From Nocardia sp. NBC_01730 (lineage in GTDB: Bacteria; Actinomycetota; Actinomycetes; Mycobacteriales; Mycobacteriaceae), in the NCBI RefSeq assembly GCF_035920445.1, contig NZ_CP109162.1:4464001-4528000 (forward strand): a stretch of 64,000 nucleotides of DNA, given 5' to 3'. This document shows, one piece after another, positions 18,612 to 26,833 of the stretch; the stretch's first letter is position 1; every line of letters begins with the position of its first letter. A model generated the notes under the pieces. It saw nothing but the letters and a program-made list of their open reading frames with translations. It ran no database searches and was not told the DNA's origin. Position numbers and translations under genes: made by a program.

Positions 18612-18710
18612 TCAGGCGTTGTCGTATGCGTCCTGCAAGACCTTGACGTCGAGCTTGGACATCGAGCGCAGGGCGGTGCCGACGGCTCCCTTGTCGTGTA
18701 TGACCTGCTG
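18612..18710 (-). pseudogene. C-terminal fragment of an unidentified gene
   Basis: About 32 codons on the minus strand, ending VGTALRSMSKLDVKVLQDAYDNA and a TGA 7 bases before the terminator hairpin. Codon use is coding-like, and position before a terminator suggests the tail of a lost gene. An in-frame stop lies just upstream. Parent family not identified. Confidence 0.3.
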
Positions 18711-18879
18711 TCACCCTTGGTCGGAGCCATTCCCACCCATTCGACACAACTCTCGAACTTTTTCGAGATATTTTCCAGTCCTCGCCGCCAACCGTTCCCC
18801 GTCCGCACGCCCCGGCACATGGCCGCTGGATCTCACGTGAGGTCCGCGGCCATGTGCCGTCGATCATGAAGCACAACCA

Positions 18880-19731
18880 CTACGTGGTTGCCACGAGCAA
18901 CTCCTCCGAAGTCGAGGGGCGCAGGCCATCGACGCGGTCGGCGAAGTAGCGCCGGGCGAGTTCGGCTGCCGACACGTGCTCGGTGGCGACGAAACCGGCT
19001 TCCCGGGCCGACGCCGCGATCTCCGACGGGGTGAAGAAGCTGATGAACGGCGTGCCTGCTGCGCGCGCGGCGTACTCGGTCAGCTCGCGTTGGGGCCGCT
19101 CATCCGGTTCGACGAGCTCGAATGGCACGATGAACGTCATGGCCAGCGTGGAGCCCGGCGCCAGCGCGGCGAGGTGGCGTAGCGTGCCGGCGGTCGCGTC
19201 CTTCGTCAGATACATGGAGACGCCGGTGGAGACCACCACCGCGGGTCGTTCCGGATCGAATCCCGCCTCGACCAATCGGTCCCACCATCCCGCCTCGAAG
19301 TCGACCGGCACAAGTCTGAGCCACTCCGGAAGTCCGTAGCCGAGCTCGAGCAGGCGTCGGCGCTTCCATTCCTGCGGTCCGGGCTGATCGACCTCGAAAA
19401 CCGTGAAGTGGGCCGCAATTTCCGGTCGCCGCTGGGTGAAGGTGTCCAAACCTGCCCCGAGGATGACGTACTGGTCGACGCCGCGTCCCGCCTGCCGCAC
19501 GACGAGATCTTCGATGAAGCGGGCACGAGCGACGACGGTGGCCCTCGAACGGCTGGTGGTCCGGGGGTCCATGTCGGGACGTTCACGCCAGTCGTCTCCG
19601 GGAGCCGCAAGCCGCAAGCCGATCTCGTCGTCGAGCACGTGCGGGGGCGGGTCGACCTGGACGTGCAAGGCCCGCCACAGGGCCACCCGCAGGGCCGTGC
19701 TCTCCGGTGCCGCGGTCTGCTCGACCGGCAT
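18880..19731 (-). CDS. SAM-dependent methyltransferase, TIGR00027/PPM family
   Basis: 283 residues; ATG behind GAAGGAGAG. Family hallmarks are RARFIEDLVV, QYVILGAGLDTFTQRRP (the SAM-binding loop), VFEVDQPGPQEWKRRRL, RLVPVDFEAGWWDRLVEAGFDPERPAVVVSTGVSMYLTKDA in several blocks, and an FFTPSEI tail. The family, expanded in mycolata, is related to leucine carboxyl methyltransferases; substrates are mostly unknown. It lies 44 bases downstream of the VOC gene and is probably co-transcribed with it and the RHH gene. Confidence 0.9.
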   Translation of the reverse strand: MPVEQTAAPESTALRVALWRALHVQVDPPPHVLDDEIGLRLAAPGDDWRERPDMDPRTTSRSRATVVARARFIEDLVVRQAGRGVDQYVILGAGLDTFTQRRPEIAAHFTVFEVDQPGPQEWKRRRLLELGYGLPEWLRLVPVDFEAGWWDRLVEAGFDPERPAVVVSTGVSMYLTKDATAGTLRHLAALAPGSTLAMTFIVPFELVEPDERPQRELTEYAARAAGTPFISFFTPSEIAASAREAGFVATEHVSAAELARRYFADRVDGLRPSTSEELLVATT

Positions 19732-19775
19732 GATGCTCTCCTTCGTCTGCGTCCGATGCGGTCTCGGAGGCTGGT

Positions 19776-20114
19776 TCAGTTTCCCGACTGGAGGCTCCAG
19801 ATCCGCCCGTCGGGGTCGCGGACAGTCATTTCCTTTGTCCCGTAATGGGTTTCTTCGAACGGCGTGACCACGTCGACCGTGGGGCCCGGCTGAAAGGCAT
19901 CCGCGTCGGCCACCGTCAGCACCAGTTGCACCTGCGGTTCGCGGTGCTCGGGAATCTCGGCGACGAAGACGTACGGGCCGTCGCCGTTGCGAAGCATGCC
20001 GGAGCCATGGTCGGTCGCGAAATCCAGTTCGAAGCCGAGGTCTTGGAAGAATTTGGCCGCTTTGCCCCAGTTATGGGTTTCCACGAATACGCCCTCGATG
20101 CCGTCGGTCGTCAT
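19776..20114 (-). CDS. VOC (glyoxalase/dioxygenase) superfamily protein
   Basis: 112 residues from the ATG at 20114, which has AGGAGAC 6 to 7 bases upstream and starts one base after the RHH stop. Pattern: VFVETHNWGKAAKFFQDLGFELDF at the start, YVFVAEIPEHREPQVQLVLTVADAD in the middle, and EMTVRDPDGRIWSLQ at the end, the typical single VOC module. Glyoxalase-like proteins cover lyases, dioxygenases and resistance proteins. Specific activity cannot be assigned. Confidence 0.85.
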   Translation of the reverse strand: MTTDGIEGVFVETHNWGKAAKFFQDLGFELDFATDHGSGMLRNGDGPYVFVAEIPEHREPQVQLVLTVADADAFQPGPTVDVVTPFEETHYGTKEMTVRDPDGRIWSLQSGN

Positions 20115-20115
20115 G

Positions 20116-20292
20116 TCAGGTCTCCTTGTCGGACGATCGCTGCTGGTCGTGCGGATCGGCAAGGTATGAACGCAGCGCGTCGGCGACCAACGCCGAGAGG
20201 GATGTGCCCGACTCGATGGCGTGATGCTTCACCTGCTTGATCAGCCCGATCGGCAGGTACACGTTGAACTGCTTGACTTCCTCGTCACCCAC
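20116..20292 (-). CDS. Ribbon-helix-helix (CopG-like) DNA-binding protein
   Basis: 58 residues. It opens with [26 protein letters not shown], a short strand followed by a helix, then [15 protein letters not shown], the second helix: a classic RHH layout. GTG start at 20292; the stop is one base before the VOC start. A perfect 12-base palindrome lies 5 bases upstream of the start, so it probably represses its own operon (RHH-VOC-methyltransferase). No toxin gene is adjacent, so antitoxin function is less likely than regulation. Confidence 0.75.
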   Translation of the reverse strand: MGDEEVKQFNVYLPIGLIKQVKHHAIESGTSLSALVADALRSYLADPHDQQRSSDKET

Positions 20293-20297
20293 CCGAC

Positions 20298-20309
20298 GAT
20301 GCTAGCATC
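20298..20309. promoter_or_regulatory. Palindrome upstream of the RHH operon
   Basis: GATGCTAGCATC is a perfect 12-base palindrome just upstream of the RHH start, overlapping a possible -10 (TAGGAT on the minus strand). Likely operator for the RHH protein; inferred from position. Confidence 0.45.
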
Positions 20310-20454
20310 CTAACAAGCTAAGCGATAGCGAGCGCCAGCGGCCGCTTCGGACGACCACGTATCCACATGATCACAGGGCTCGGCCACCTGGCCACGAACC
20401 AGCGCACCGACCCGCGCTCGGTTTTCGCGGCGGTGGAACGCGCGCGAACTCGAG

Positions 20455-20901
20455 CTATGCGCAGGACGGCGCCGGGGCATCCACGAACAGCGGCTTGCCG
20501 ATCGGTGGGGCGTAGACCACGTCGAGAATCAGCGGTTCGATGCCCAGGTTGCGGCCGATGTGGACGTTCCATTCGCCGGCGGGCTCGTAGATGAAATCGC
20601 CCGTGCGGTAGACCGGAGCGTCACACTCGGACCCAGGATGGGTGAGCGTGCCCGCACGGACGAAGCCGAAGACGGGACCGTCATGGTAGTGCCAGCCGGT
20701 GGAACCACCAGGGCCGATGGTGATTTCGCGGACTACGAGATCGGTGCCGGCGACGAAGGGCAGCAGTCCGGCGGGAATCTGCGCCTGACCGAGGGTGACC
20801 GCGGTGATGTCGATGCCGGGCGTCGCGTGCGCGGTCGCCGCCCCCGCCAGTGCGCCGACGAGCACGACCGCCGCGACCGCGGTGCAGGTGAAGGTCCCCA
20901 T
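20455..20901 (-). CDS. Exported cupin-domain protein
   Basis: 148 residues. A signal peptide (MGTFTCTAVAAVVLVGALAG, cut after ATAHA) is followed by a single cupin barrel: REITIGPGGSTGWHYHDGPVFGFVRAG (cupin motif 1 with His residues) and RTGDFIYEPAGEWNVHIGRN (motif 2). Secreted cupins of this kind are common in actinomycetes and usually of unknown substrate. It stands alone, convergent with the RHH-promoter region and divergent from the phosphatase gene. Confidence 0.8.
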   Translation of the reverse strand: MGTFTCTAVAAVVLVGALAGAATAHATPGIDITAVTLGQAQIPAGLLPFVAGTDLVVREITIGPGGSTGWHYHDGPVFGFVRAGTLTHPGSECDAPVYRTGDFIYEPAGEWNVHIGRNLGIEPLILDVVYAPPIGKPLFVDAPAPSCA

Positions 20902-21172
20902 CACGGCAGCCTAGCCACGACGGCGCCGCACCAGACCCGTTATGCGAGCGAAAATCGGAACGACGCCAGGCAATTCGCTCGGTTTGAGTAAATTGTCCGG
21001 ATCTCCCAGGCGGTCACACAGGTGAACATTCACCCGTTGTTCCCGCACGCGGTGCACGGTCGAGTTGCCCAGAATGTCCGGCCGGTACACCATCAGCGGT
21101 ATGCCGTCCACTCCGCTGAATCCAGCAGGCGACATTCCGGACACCGGAATTCCAGGCCGTCTCGCCGCCGAT

Positions 21173-22804
21173 ATGACCATGACGGAACAACACGAATGGC
21201 ACCGCGCCTACCTGCGCCGCCATCCGGTGTCCCGGCGCAATATCCTCCGGGGCACCGCGGCGGCCGCGGCCGTCGCCGCGGTCGGCGTCTCGCCGTTCGG
21301 CCGGCGCGCCTATGCCGAGGAGGCCCAGCTCGCGGTGGGCGGACGACACGTCGGATACGGGCCCGATGCCGCGAGCCAGCTGCGCTTCGCGGGCCAGCTG
21401 TCGCGGCGTCCGGCGGGCACCACGGTGTACCTCGATCACGGCCCCACCCCGTCGCTGGGCGCGACGGTCGAGGCCGAAGTGCGCGATCTGCTCACCCAGG
21501 TGCCCACCGCCGACGGTGGGGTCCTGGCCACGGAACAGTTCTATGTCCATGCTCCGGTGGACGGCCTACCCGGCCGGGTACCGCACTTCTACCGCTGGCG
21601 GACCTCCGACGGGTTCGTCGGCGACATCCGCACCGCCGCGCCCGCGATGCCCACCGGACGAGCCGGGGTCCTGCCGTTCCGTTTCACCATGATGGGCGAC
21701 CAGGGCACCGACGGGACCCCGGCGCTGCCGGACGGCGTCGCGCCCGGCGACTACGACGACAAGTACTACAGGGCCGACAACGATCCGGCCGCACCGCATG
21801 CGAGCAACGTGCTGCGCCAGATCGCCGCGTCCCGACCGGATTTCCACATCCTGGCCGGCGATATCGCCTACGCCGACCCCTCCGGCGCCGGTAAGCCGGG
21901 TCAATTCGTCGCACGCGGAGCGCAACCGGCGAGCGGGTTCGACAAGTACAACCCCTACGTGTGGGATGTCTACTTCGGCGCCATCGAGGTCAGCGCCGCG
22001 CAGACGCCGTGGCTGTTCACCACCGGCAACCACGACATGGAGGCGACCTACGGAAAACTCGGCTACGGGGGGCATCTGGCGCGGCTCGACTTCCCCGGCA
22101 ACGGCCCGGCGGGCTGCCCCTCGGCGTACTCGTTCACCTACGGCAACGTCGCGGTGCTCTCGTTGGACGCCAACGACGTCTCCTACGAGATCCGCGCCAA
22201 TTCCGGCTATTCCGACGGCACGCAGACGAGTTGGGTGCAGCGCACGCTGGCCGCCTACCGCGCCGACCGCGACATCGATTTCATAGTCTGTTTCTTCCAT
22301 CACTGCGCGTACTCGACCACCGAGGCGCACGCCAGCGACGGCGGCGTGCGCGACGCCTGGGTCGAGCTGTTCGACCGCCACCAGGTCGACCTGGTGCTGC
22401 AGGGCCACAACCACGTCTACGAGCGCACCGATCCGATCCGCGGCGGCAGCGCGACGAAGGTCGCGGGCGACAACGCGATCGTCTACCCGGAGACCGACGG
22501 GACCGTCTACTACACCGTCGGCGGCGGCGGGCGTCCACGCTACGACTTCCAGCCGGATTCGCGAGAGTCCTTCCGCGGCAACGAACTACCGGACACCACC
22601 GTGCCGAACAGCTACGTCTGGACGCCCGGCGGCGGCAAGCAGGAGGAGGAGGCACCGTGGTCACGGGTCCGGTTCCGGAACTACTCGTTCCTCCGTGTCG
22701 ACGTCCGCCCCGGCATCTTCGCCAGTGAGATGGACGTGGTCGCGGTGGACGAGTACGGCCGCGAGTTCGACCGGGTGACCTTCCGCCGCCAGGTCCGACC
22801 CTGA
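21173..22804 (+). CDS. TAT-exported metallophosphoesterase (purple acid phosphatase/PhoD-like)
   Basis: 543 residues from the ATG at 21173; a longer frame opens at 21065 and no ribosome-binding site separates the choices. A twin-arginine signal, SRRNILRGTAAAAAVAAVG, precedes an N-terminal fibronectin-like region (TTVYLDHGP.. to FYRWRTSDGFVGD). Catalytic metal-site motifs follow in order: MGDQG, LAGDIAYAD, TTGNHDME, FHHCAYS and GHNHVYER. These are the GD, GDxxY, GNH[DE], H and GHxH motifs of the family. Probably releases phosphate from organic esters at the cell surface. Monocistronic. Confidence 0.88.
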   Translation: MTMTEQHEWHRAYLRRHPVSRRNILRGTAAAAAVAAVGVSPFGRRAYAEEAQLAVGGRHVGYGPDAASQLRFAGQLSRRPAGTTVYLDHGPTPSLGATVEAEVRDLLTQVPTADGGVLATEQFYVHAPVDGLPGRVPHFYRWRTSDGFVGDIRTAAPAMPTGRAGVLPFRFTMMGDQGTDGTPALPDGVAPGDYDDKYYRADNDPAAPHASNVLRQIAASRPDFHILAGDIAYADPSGAGKPGQFVARGAQPASGFDKYNPYVWDVYFGAIEVSAAQTPWLFTTGNHDMEATYGKLGYGGHLARLDFPGNGPAGCPSAYSFTYGNVAVLSLDANDVSYEIRANSGYSDGTQTSWVQRTLAAYRADRDIDFIVCFFHHCAYSTTEAHASDGGVRDAWVELFDRHQVDLVLQGHNHVYERTDPIRGGSATKVAGDNAIVYPETDGTVYYTVGGGGRPRYDFQPDSRESFRGNELPDTTVPNSYVWTPGGGKQEEEAPWSRVRFRNYSFLRVDVRPGIFASEMDVVAVDEYGREFDRVTFRRQVRP

Positions 22805-23093
22805 ATCGGGCTACCTTCTTCTTCCGATGGAGCGCACGTGTGTCCGAGCTCGTCGCGGCGGATACGGACACCGGCGGTACGTGATGGCGCGGTTTCGTCT
22901 GGAATCGCTTGCCCTCCAGCAGAGCCCCCGCCGAGCAGCTCGAGTTTGCTCGACCCACACCCAACCTCGCCCCGACCGGCTGACCGGGCCGCGCGGGTGT
23001 ATCGGCCTGGCCGCCGCCGATGCCCGTTCCGCGCGAACCTTTCGAGCGGCGCCTGGCCGACCCGCAGCGCAAGGTAATAGCGGATCGGATAGG

Positions 23094-23376
23094 TCAGAGG
23101 CGCAGGTCGATGTCCATGCGTTGGTGCATGGTACGCACGACATCGACGACACCATCGGCTAGTCGGTGAAACAGCGTGTGCGATCCGGCGGCGAGTTCGC
23201 CAGCGCGGATCTCATCGCAGGCCCGGCCGATACGCGGGTTCGCCGCGACGCGCTCGATAGCGTTGGAGTTCGCGCAGGTACCCCTCGGCCTGGTCGGCGT
23301 CCCATCGGTCGGCGGTGTAGTCCCCGATGTGTACGAGGTCGGCTTGGGCGGCTGGTGCGAGAAGGTATCGGCTCAC
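23094..23376 (-). pseudogene. parE: ParE-type toxin, frameshifted
   Basis: The GTG at 23376 overlaps the ParD stop (GTGA). The first frame reads SRYLLAPAAQADLVHIGDYT and DADQAEGYLREL, typical of ParE, then leaves frame near 23265. One base fewer in CTCCAACG gives IERVAANPRIGRACDEIR, then HTLFHRLADGVVDVVRTMHQRMD, the conserved toxin end, with a stop at 23094. The repaired gene is 282 bases, 94 codons, the normal ParE size. ParE toxins poison DNA gyrase. As written the gene is inactive. Confidence 0.8.
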
Positions 23377-23564
23377 CGGCGGTTTGGCTCACCAGCGCGC
23401 TTGCGGGCGAGGAAGGCGTCGAAGTCGAACGGCGTGGAGGGCCCGCTGCGCTCGCCGTCGATCAAGGCGTCGCGCAGTGCGCGGAGGTGGGTTTCGCGGT
23501 CTTCGAGTAGCCGCAGGGCCGAGCGGACCACGTCGCTGGCCGGTGCGTGTTTCGTCACGTTCAC
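23373..23564 (-). CDS. parD: ParD-type antitoxin, N-terminally shortened
   Basis: 63 residues against about 80 normally. The C-terminal two thirds are well conserved: ASDVVRSALRLLEDRE, ALRDALIDGERSG and FDFDAFLARKRA. The N-terminal ribbon-helix-helix half, the DNA-binding part, is replaced by nine unrelated residues starting only 9 bases from the end of the MerR gene, as if a deletion joined the two. It may still bind toxin but should not repress. Paired with the frameshifted ParE. Confidence 0.7.
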   Translation of the reverse strand: MNVTKHAPASDVVRSALRLLEDRETHLRALRDALIDGERSGPSTPFDFDAFLARKRAGEPNRR

Positions 23565-23573
23565 TTCTCGGTT

Positions 23574-23951
23574 TCAGTCAGGGTCGGTGCGCTGGTCGAG
23601 GGTGTGCTGCAGGTCGGTGTTGAGGCGTTGGGCCTCGGCGAGCTGGTCTTGCAGGATGACGATGCGGCACGCCGCCTCGAGGGGGTTACCGGCGTCGACG
23701 AGTTCGCGCACGCGCCCGGCGATACGCAGCTGGTAGCGGGAGTAGCGGCGGTGCCCACCGGCTGATCGTTGCGGGGTCAGCAGTTGCGCGGCGTCGAGGC
23801 CGCGTAGAAACGCTTGAGTGACACCGAGGATCTCCGCGGCGCGCCCCATGCTGTAGGCCGGGTAGTCCTCGTCATCGAGTTTGTCCGCGGCGCTGGGACC
23901 GTCGGCGGGATTGGTGTTTGGTTGCTGCACAGCACCTCTCGGGTTCAACAT
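23574..23951 (-). CDS. MerR family transcriptional regulator (HspR-like size)
   Basis: 125 residues from the ATG at 23951. After a disordered 30-residue N-terminus comes YSMGRAAEILGVTQAFLRGLDAAQLLTPQRSAGGHRRYSRYQL in consecutive blocks, the winged helix-turn-helix of MerR proteins. It continues with RIAGRVRELVDAGNPLEAACRIV and a short Gln/Leu-rich coiled coil. No effector domain or metal-binding Cys is present. A 22-base palindrome begins 8 bases upstream and is a candidate autoregulatory site. Its stop nearly abuts the truncated parD. Confidence 0.82.
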   Translation of the reverse strand: MLNPRGAVQQPNTNPADGPSAADKLDDEDYPAYSMGRAAEILGVTQAFLRGLDAAQLLTPQRSAGGHRRYSRYQLRIAGRVRELVDAGNPLEAACRIVILQDQLAEAQRLNTDLQHTLDQRTDPD

Positions 23952-23958
23952 CGACAGG

Positions 23959-23980
23959 CCCCGGCGCATGTGCGCCGGGG
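23959..23980. promoter_or_regulatory. 22-base palindrome in the MerR leader
   Basis: CCCCGGCGCA-TG-TGCGCCGGGG, a perfect 10+2+10 inverted repeat just before the MerR start. It could be an RNA hairpin sequestering the ribosome-binding region or an operator. Confidence 0.45.
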
Positions 23981-24577
23981 CCTGGGATCTACGAAGGGGG
24001 GATTGATATCAACTCTGTTCACCGGCCGAGCGGGCCGATGCACTACACCGCACCCGATACTTCCCGGGACGCGGAACTGATAAATGACTACTCAGTGAGC
24101 ACCACCTCCTGGTTGCCGGGTCTTATCCGCGTACCTTCTCGGTCTTGCTTGTTCGCCGTTACTTCTCGGCCGTGCTTCTTCGTCCCCCTCCGGCGGTCCG
24201 GCCGACTGCACCGGATTCTCTTCTCCGCCGGAGGGGACGGTGGAACTTCATGTTCCGGACAGTTCACCTGCCCGGCCTCTGGACTCATCAATTCCAACGA
24301 CAGCGACTGTATACCGGCCCTCGCAGAATGTCTACACCCGACACAACAGATTTCTGTCTACTGGTGCAGGGGATTATTTCGCATGAGGTAGAGGGTTTCG
24401 GATCATTGCGACCGGGGTAGATCCGGTGCACTCGGCTAGCGAGGCAGGAGGGGGTGATGGTCATGACGACACCGACTCGCCACAGCATGGGCCTACATCC
24501 GCCACCACGAACACAAGACCGTGTGGGCCGAGATCGCTGTGGACCGGTACCGGCATCCGGGGTGACCGACGCACCGA
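23981..24577. other. Gene-poor region with a long hairpin
   Basis: About 600 bases without a supported gene. A 69-codon minus-strand frame (24088-24297) has no family match. The main feature is the bulged hairpin at 24182-24238. A plus-strand fragment near 24483-24565 (AWAYIRHHEHKTVWAEIAV) looks like the tail of a lost gene. Confidence 0.45.
24182..24238. repeat. Long inverted repeat (14-bp stem, 28-base loop)
   Basis: GTCCCCCTCCGGCGG (24182-24196) pairs with CCGCCGGAGGGGAC (24225-24238) with one bulged C. Stable enough to act as an RNA structure, terminator or element end. Confidence 0.55.
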
Positions 24578-24735
24578 TCAGCGACCCGGCCGCCGCCGCG
24601 TCGCCGGGTCGCTGTCGGCCTGATAGCGTCGCAGCCCCTCGTCGGAGACCCGCGCGTACTTCGCGAGGCTGCGTACCGAGGTATGTCCCGACAGCTTCAT
24701 CAACACCGGCGCCTGGGCCGAGACTGGCGACGTCT
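24578..24735 (-). pseudogene. Tyrosine recombinase (integrase) C-terminal fragment
   Basis: A frame reads VLMKLSGHTSVRSLAKYARV, then DEGLRRYQADSDP and a basic tail. This matches the last catalytic region of phage-type integrases (GH..V..L.xYA, then Tyr). The upstream catalytic Arg and the rest of the enzyme are absent. It marks an old mobile-element insertion next to the broken ParDE module. Confidence 0.65.
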
Positions 24736-24884
24736 TCTTGAGCCTGCGGTATGACCTGGTGCTGGCTTCCCGGCCCGGACTGGCGCCGGTCCTGTGGGCC
24801 GTGTCCGCGGCCCTACGCATGCGCCGCGAGCGCCGCGAGCGTTATTCTTCGGACCCGATAGACCCGACAGAAAGGTGCTTTCCG

Positions 24885-26333
24885 ATGTCGGATCCGCGGG
24901 TCAATTCGGTGACTGAAGCCTCGAGGAAAGGCTCCGACCTGCACTTGGACTTGCGGCAGACCGGCAGCAGACGGGCCGCGCTCGCCGACGCGCTGCGCGA
25001 GGCCGTACGGACCGGACGGCTGACGCCCGGCACTCGGCTCCCGCCTTACCGCACACTCGCGGTCGACTTGGGCGTTGCCCGCAACACCGTCGCCGACGCC
25101 TATGCGGAACTGGTCGCGGAGGGGTGGCTCACAGCCCGTCAAGGCTCCGGCACCAGGGTCGCCGAGCGCATTGCCGCAAAGACCCCACACGGGCCGAAGA
25201 AGGCTCAGGTCGAGCCCGCCAGGCCCACCCACGACCTGCGGCAAGGTCGCCCCGACGCCACGTCGTTCCCACGTACAGCATGGGCTGCGGCCGCCCGGCG
25301 GGCCATTACCGCCGCACCGCACGACGCGTTCGGACCAGGCGACTCGCGCGGCCGTCCCGAACTGCGCCACGCGCTCGCTGACTACCTTGGGCGCGTACGA
25401 GGTGTCCGCACAACACCCGACCACATCATCGTCTGCTCTGGCTTCGCCCACGCGCTGCGCCTACTGTTCGGCGGCGGTGTTCTGTCTGGTCCGGTCGCCG
25501 TCGAATCCTACGGGCTGCCGTTCCACCGCAGCTTGTTGGCCACCGCGGGCGTACGCACCGTGCCACTCGGACTCGACGACCAAGGCACCCGCACGGACGC
25601 CCTCGGCACGAATCCGGCTACCACCGGCGGTTCCGGCGCACGGGCTGTACTGCTCACGCCCGCACACCAGTTCCCTACCGGCGGACCACTGCACGCGAGT
25701 CGCCGCACGACAGCCGTCGACTGGGCGCGAACACGCGGCGGTGTGGTGCTGGAGGACGACTACGACGGCGAATTCCGTTACGACCGTGAACCGGTCGGAG
25801 CCGTGCAAGGGCTCGACCCCCACCACGTCGTCTACCTCGGCTCGGTAAGCAAGAGCCTCTCCCCGGCGCTGCGCCTGGGCTGGATGGTTCTGCCCCCGCA
25901 CCTGGTCGACGCCATGCTGGCCGCGAAGGGCGAACGCGAGGCGTGGGTGGGGGTCACCGACCAGCTCACGTTCGCCGAGTTCGTCGCATCCGGCAACTAC
26001 GACAAGCACATTCGGCGCATGCGGCAGCGCTATCGGGTACGCCGCAACCGCCTTGTAGAGGTGCTCGCCGAACGTGCCCCGCACATCGACATCACCGGTA
26101 TCGCGGCTGGACTGCACGCGCTTCTGCGTCTACCGACCGGTACCGAGGCGTCCACCCTCGGGGCTGCCACCGGGAACGGTATCGCGGTGGACGGGCTCGC
26201 GACATTCCGTCACCCGGACACCGACGTGCCACATCGCGACGGACTGGTCATCGGGTACGCGACACCGGCGGAGCACCGCTACTCCGCCGCCCTCGACGCC
26301 TTGTGCGGTGTACTGCCCCTGCCCCGCGCCTAG
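24885..26333 (+). CDS. MocR/PdxR-type GntR regulator with aminotransferase-like domain
   Basis: 482 residues from the ATG at 24885, preceded by GAAAGGTG; the frame is open further upstream but lacks a signal there. Residues 1-90 are a GntR winged helix: RRAALADALREAVRTGRLTPGTRLPPYRTLAVDLGVARNTV in blocks, then WLTARQGSGTRV. The remainder is a fold-type I PLP domain with GPGDSRGRPELRHALADYL, VVLEDDYDGEFRYDR (PLP Asp) and YLGSVSKSLSPALRLGW (Schiff-base Lys). Such proteins sense PLP and often control vitamin B6 synthesis; no pdxS/pdxT lies nearby, so the target is unknown. Confidence 0.9.
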   Translation: MSDPRVNSVTEASRKGSDLHLDLRQTGSRRAALADALREAVRTGRLTPGTRLPPYRTLAVDLGVARNTVADAYAELVAEGWLTARQGSGTRVAERIAAKTPHGPKKAQVEPARPTHDLRQGRPDATSFPRTAWAAAARRAITAAPHDAFGPGDSRGRPELRHALADYLGRVRGVRTTPDHIIVCSGFAHALRLLFGGGVLSGPVAVESYGLPFHRSLLATAGVRTVPLGLDDQGTRTDALGTNPATTGGSGARAVLLTPAHQFPTGGPLHASRRTTAVDWARTRGGVVLEDDYDGEFRYDREPVGAVQGLDPHHVVYLGSVSKSLSPALRLGWMVLPPHLVDAMLAAKGEREAWVGVTDQLTFAEFVASGNYDKHIRRMRQRYRVRRNRLVEVLAERAPHIDITGIAAGLHALLRLPTGTEASTLGAATGNGIAVDGLATFRHPDTDVPHRDGLVIGYATPAEHRYSAALDALCGVLPLPRA

Positions 26334-26464
26334 TAGGCGGACGGCCACCCGCCGGGCTCCGGGGTACAGACACCGGAGAAAGTACGGTGGCGCCGGACGC
26401 AGGGCGGCACGAACGTGGAGACGGAACCCATCGCGGGCGTTCCCCTTGCGAGTACGAGACTCCG

Positions 26465-26800
26465 TCAGATGTGCGCGATCGGACGGCTGTCCCCGGTGTC
26501 GGGCCCGTCGGCGGCTGTAGTCGCTGGTCGGCGCAAGCCCAGCGCCACCAGCGCCGTCGTCGCGATTGCGATGATCAACAGGCCTGGCGAGCCGGCGCGC
26601 CCGCCCAGCAGAGATGATCCGGTGTAAGGGCAGCGACCGGACTGGCGGTCCTGCGCCGAGAAACCAAGGCCCGAGCCGACTTCGGGGAGCGCGACGTACA
26701 CGATGTTGTAGTCGACGGAGCTGATCAGCTGGGCGAACGCCAGCAGCGCGAGGGAAAGGCCGATGCGGCGACGTAAGAGCGGTGGTCGAGGGCATGACGG
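26465..26800 (-). pseudogene. Internally deleted MFS (DHA2-like) transporter
   Basis: One frame starts with LALLAFAQLISSVDYNIVYV and continues ALPEVGSGLGFSAQ, the first helix and signature of MFS drug transporters. After about 20 residues it jumps to LLIIAIATTALVALGLRRP, a terminal helix and tail. Some 350 internal residues are missing. A collapsed exporter remnant next to a regulator and a cupin gene. Confidence 0.6.
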
Positions 26801-26833
26801 GACTTGCTTATACGTGACGGGCAGGGCCGGGGC

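Noticed and set aside
17267..18840. Long plus-strand frames overlapping the DUF606 pair
   Set aside because: Shadows in an alternate frame; the DUF606 frames carry the membrane segments and start signals.
20911..21180. 89-codon minus-strand frame with GIPLMVYRPDILGNS
   Set aside because: Faintly recalls a thioester-reductase segment but runs under the phosphatase start region and has no second supporting motif.
24088..24297. 69-codon minus-strand frame
   Set aside because: Charged and disordered, overlaps the long hairpin; insufficient evidence for a gene.
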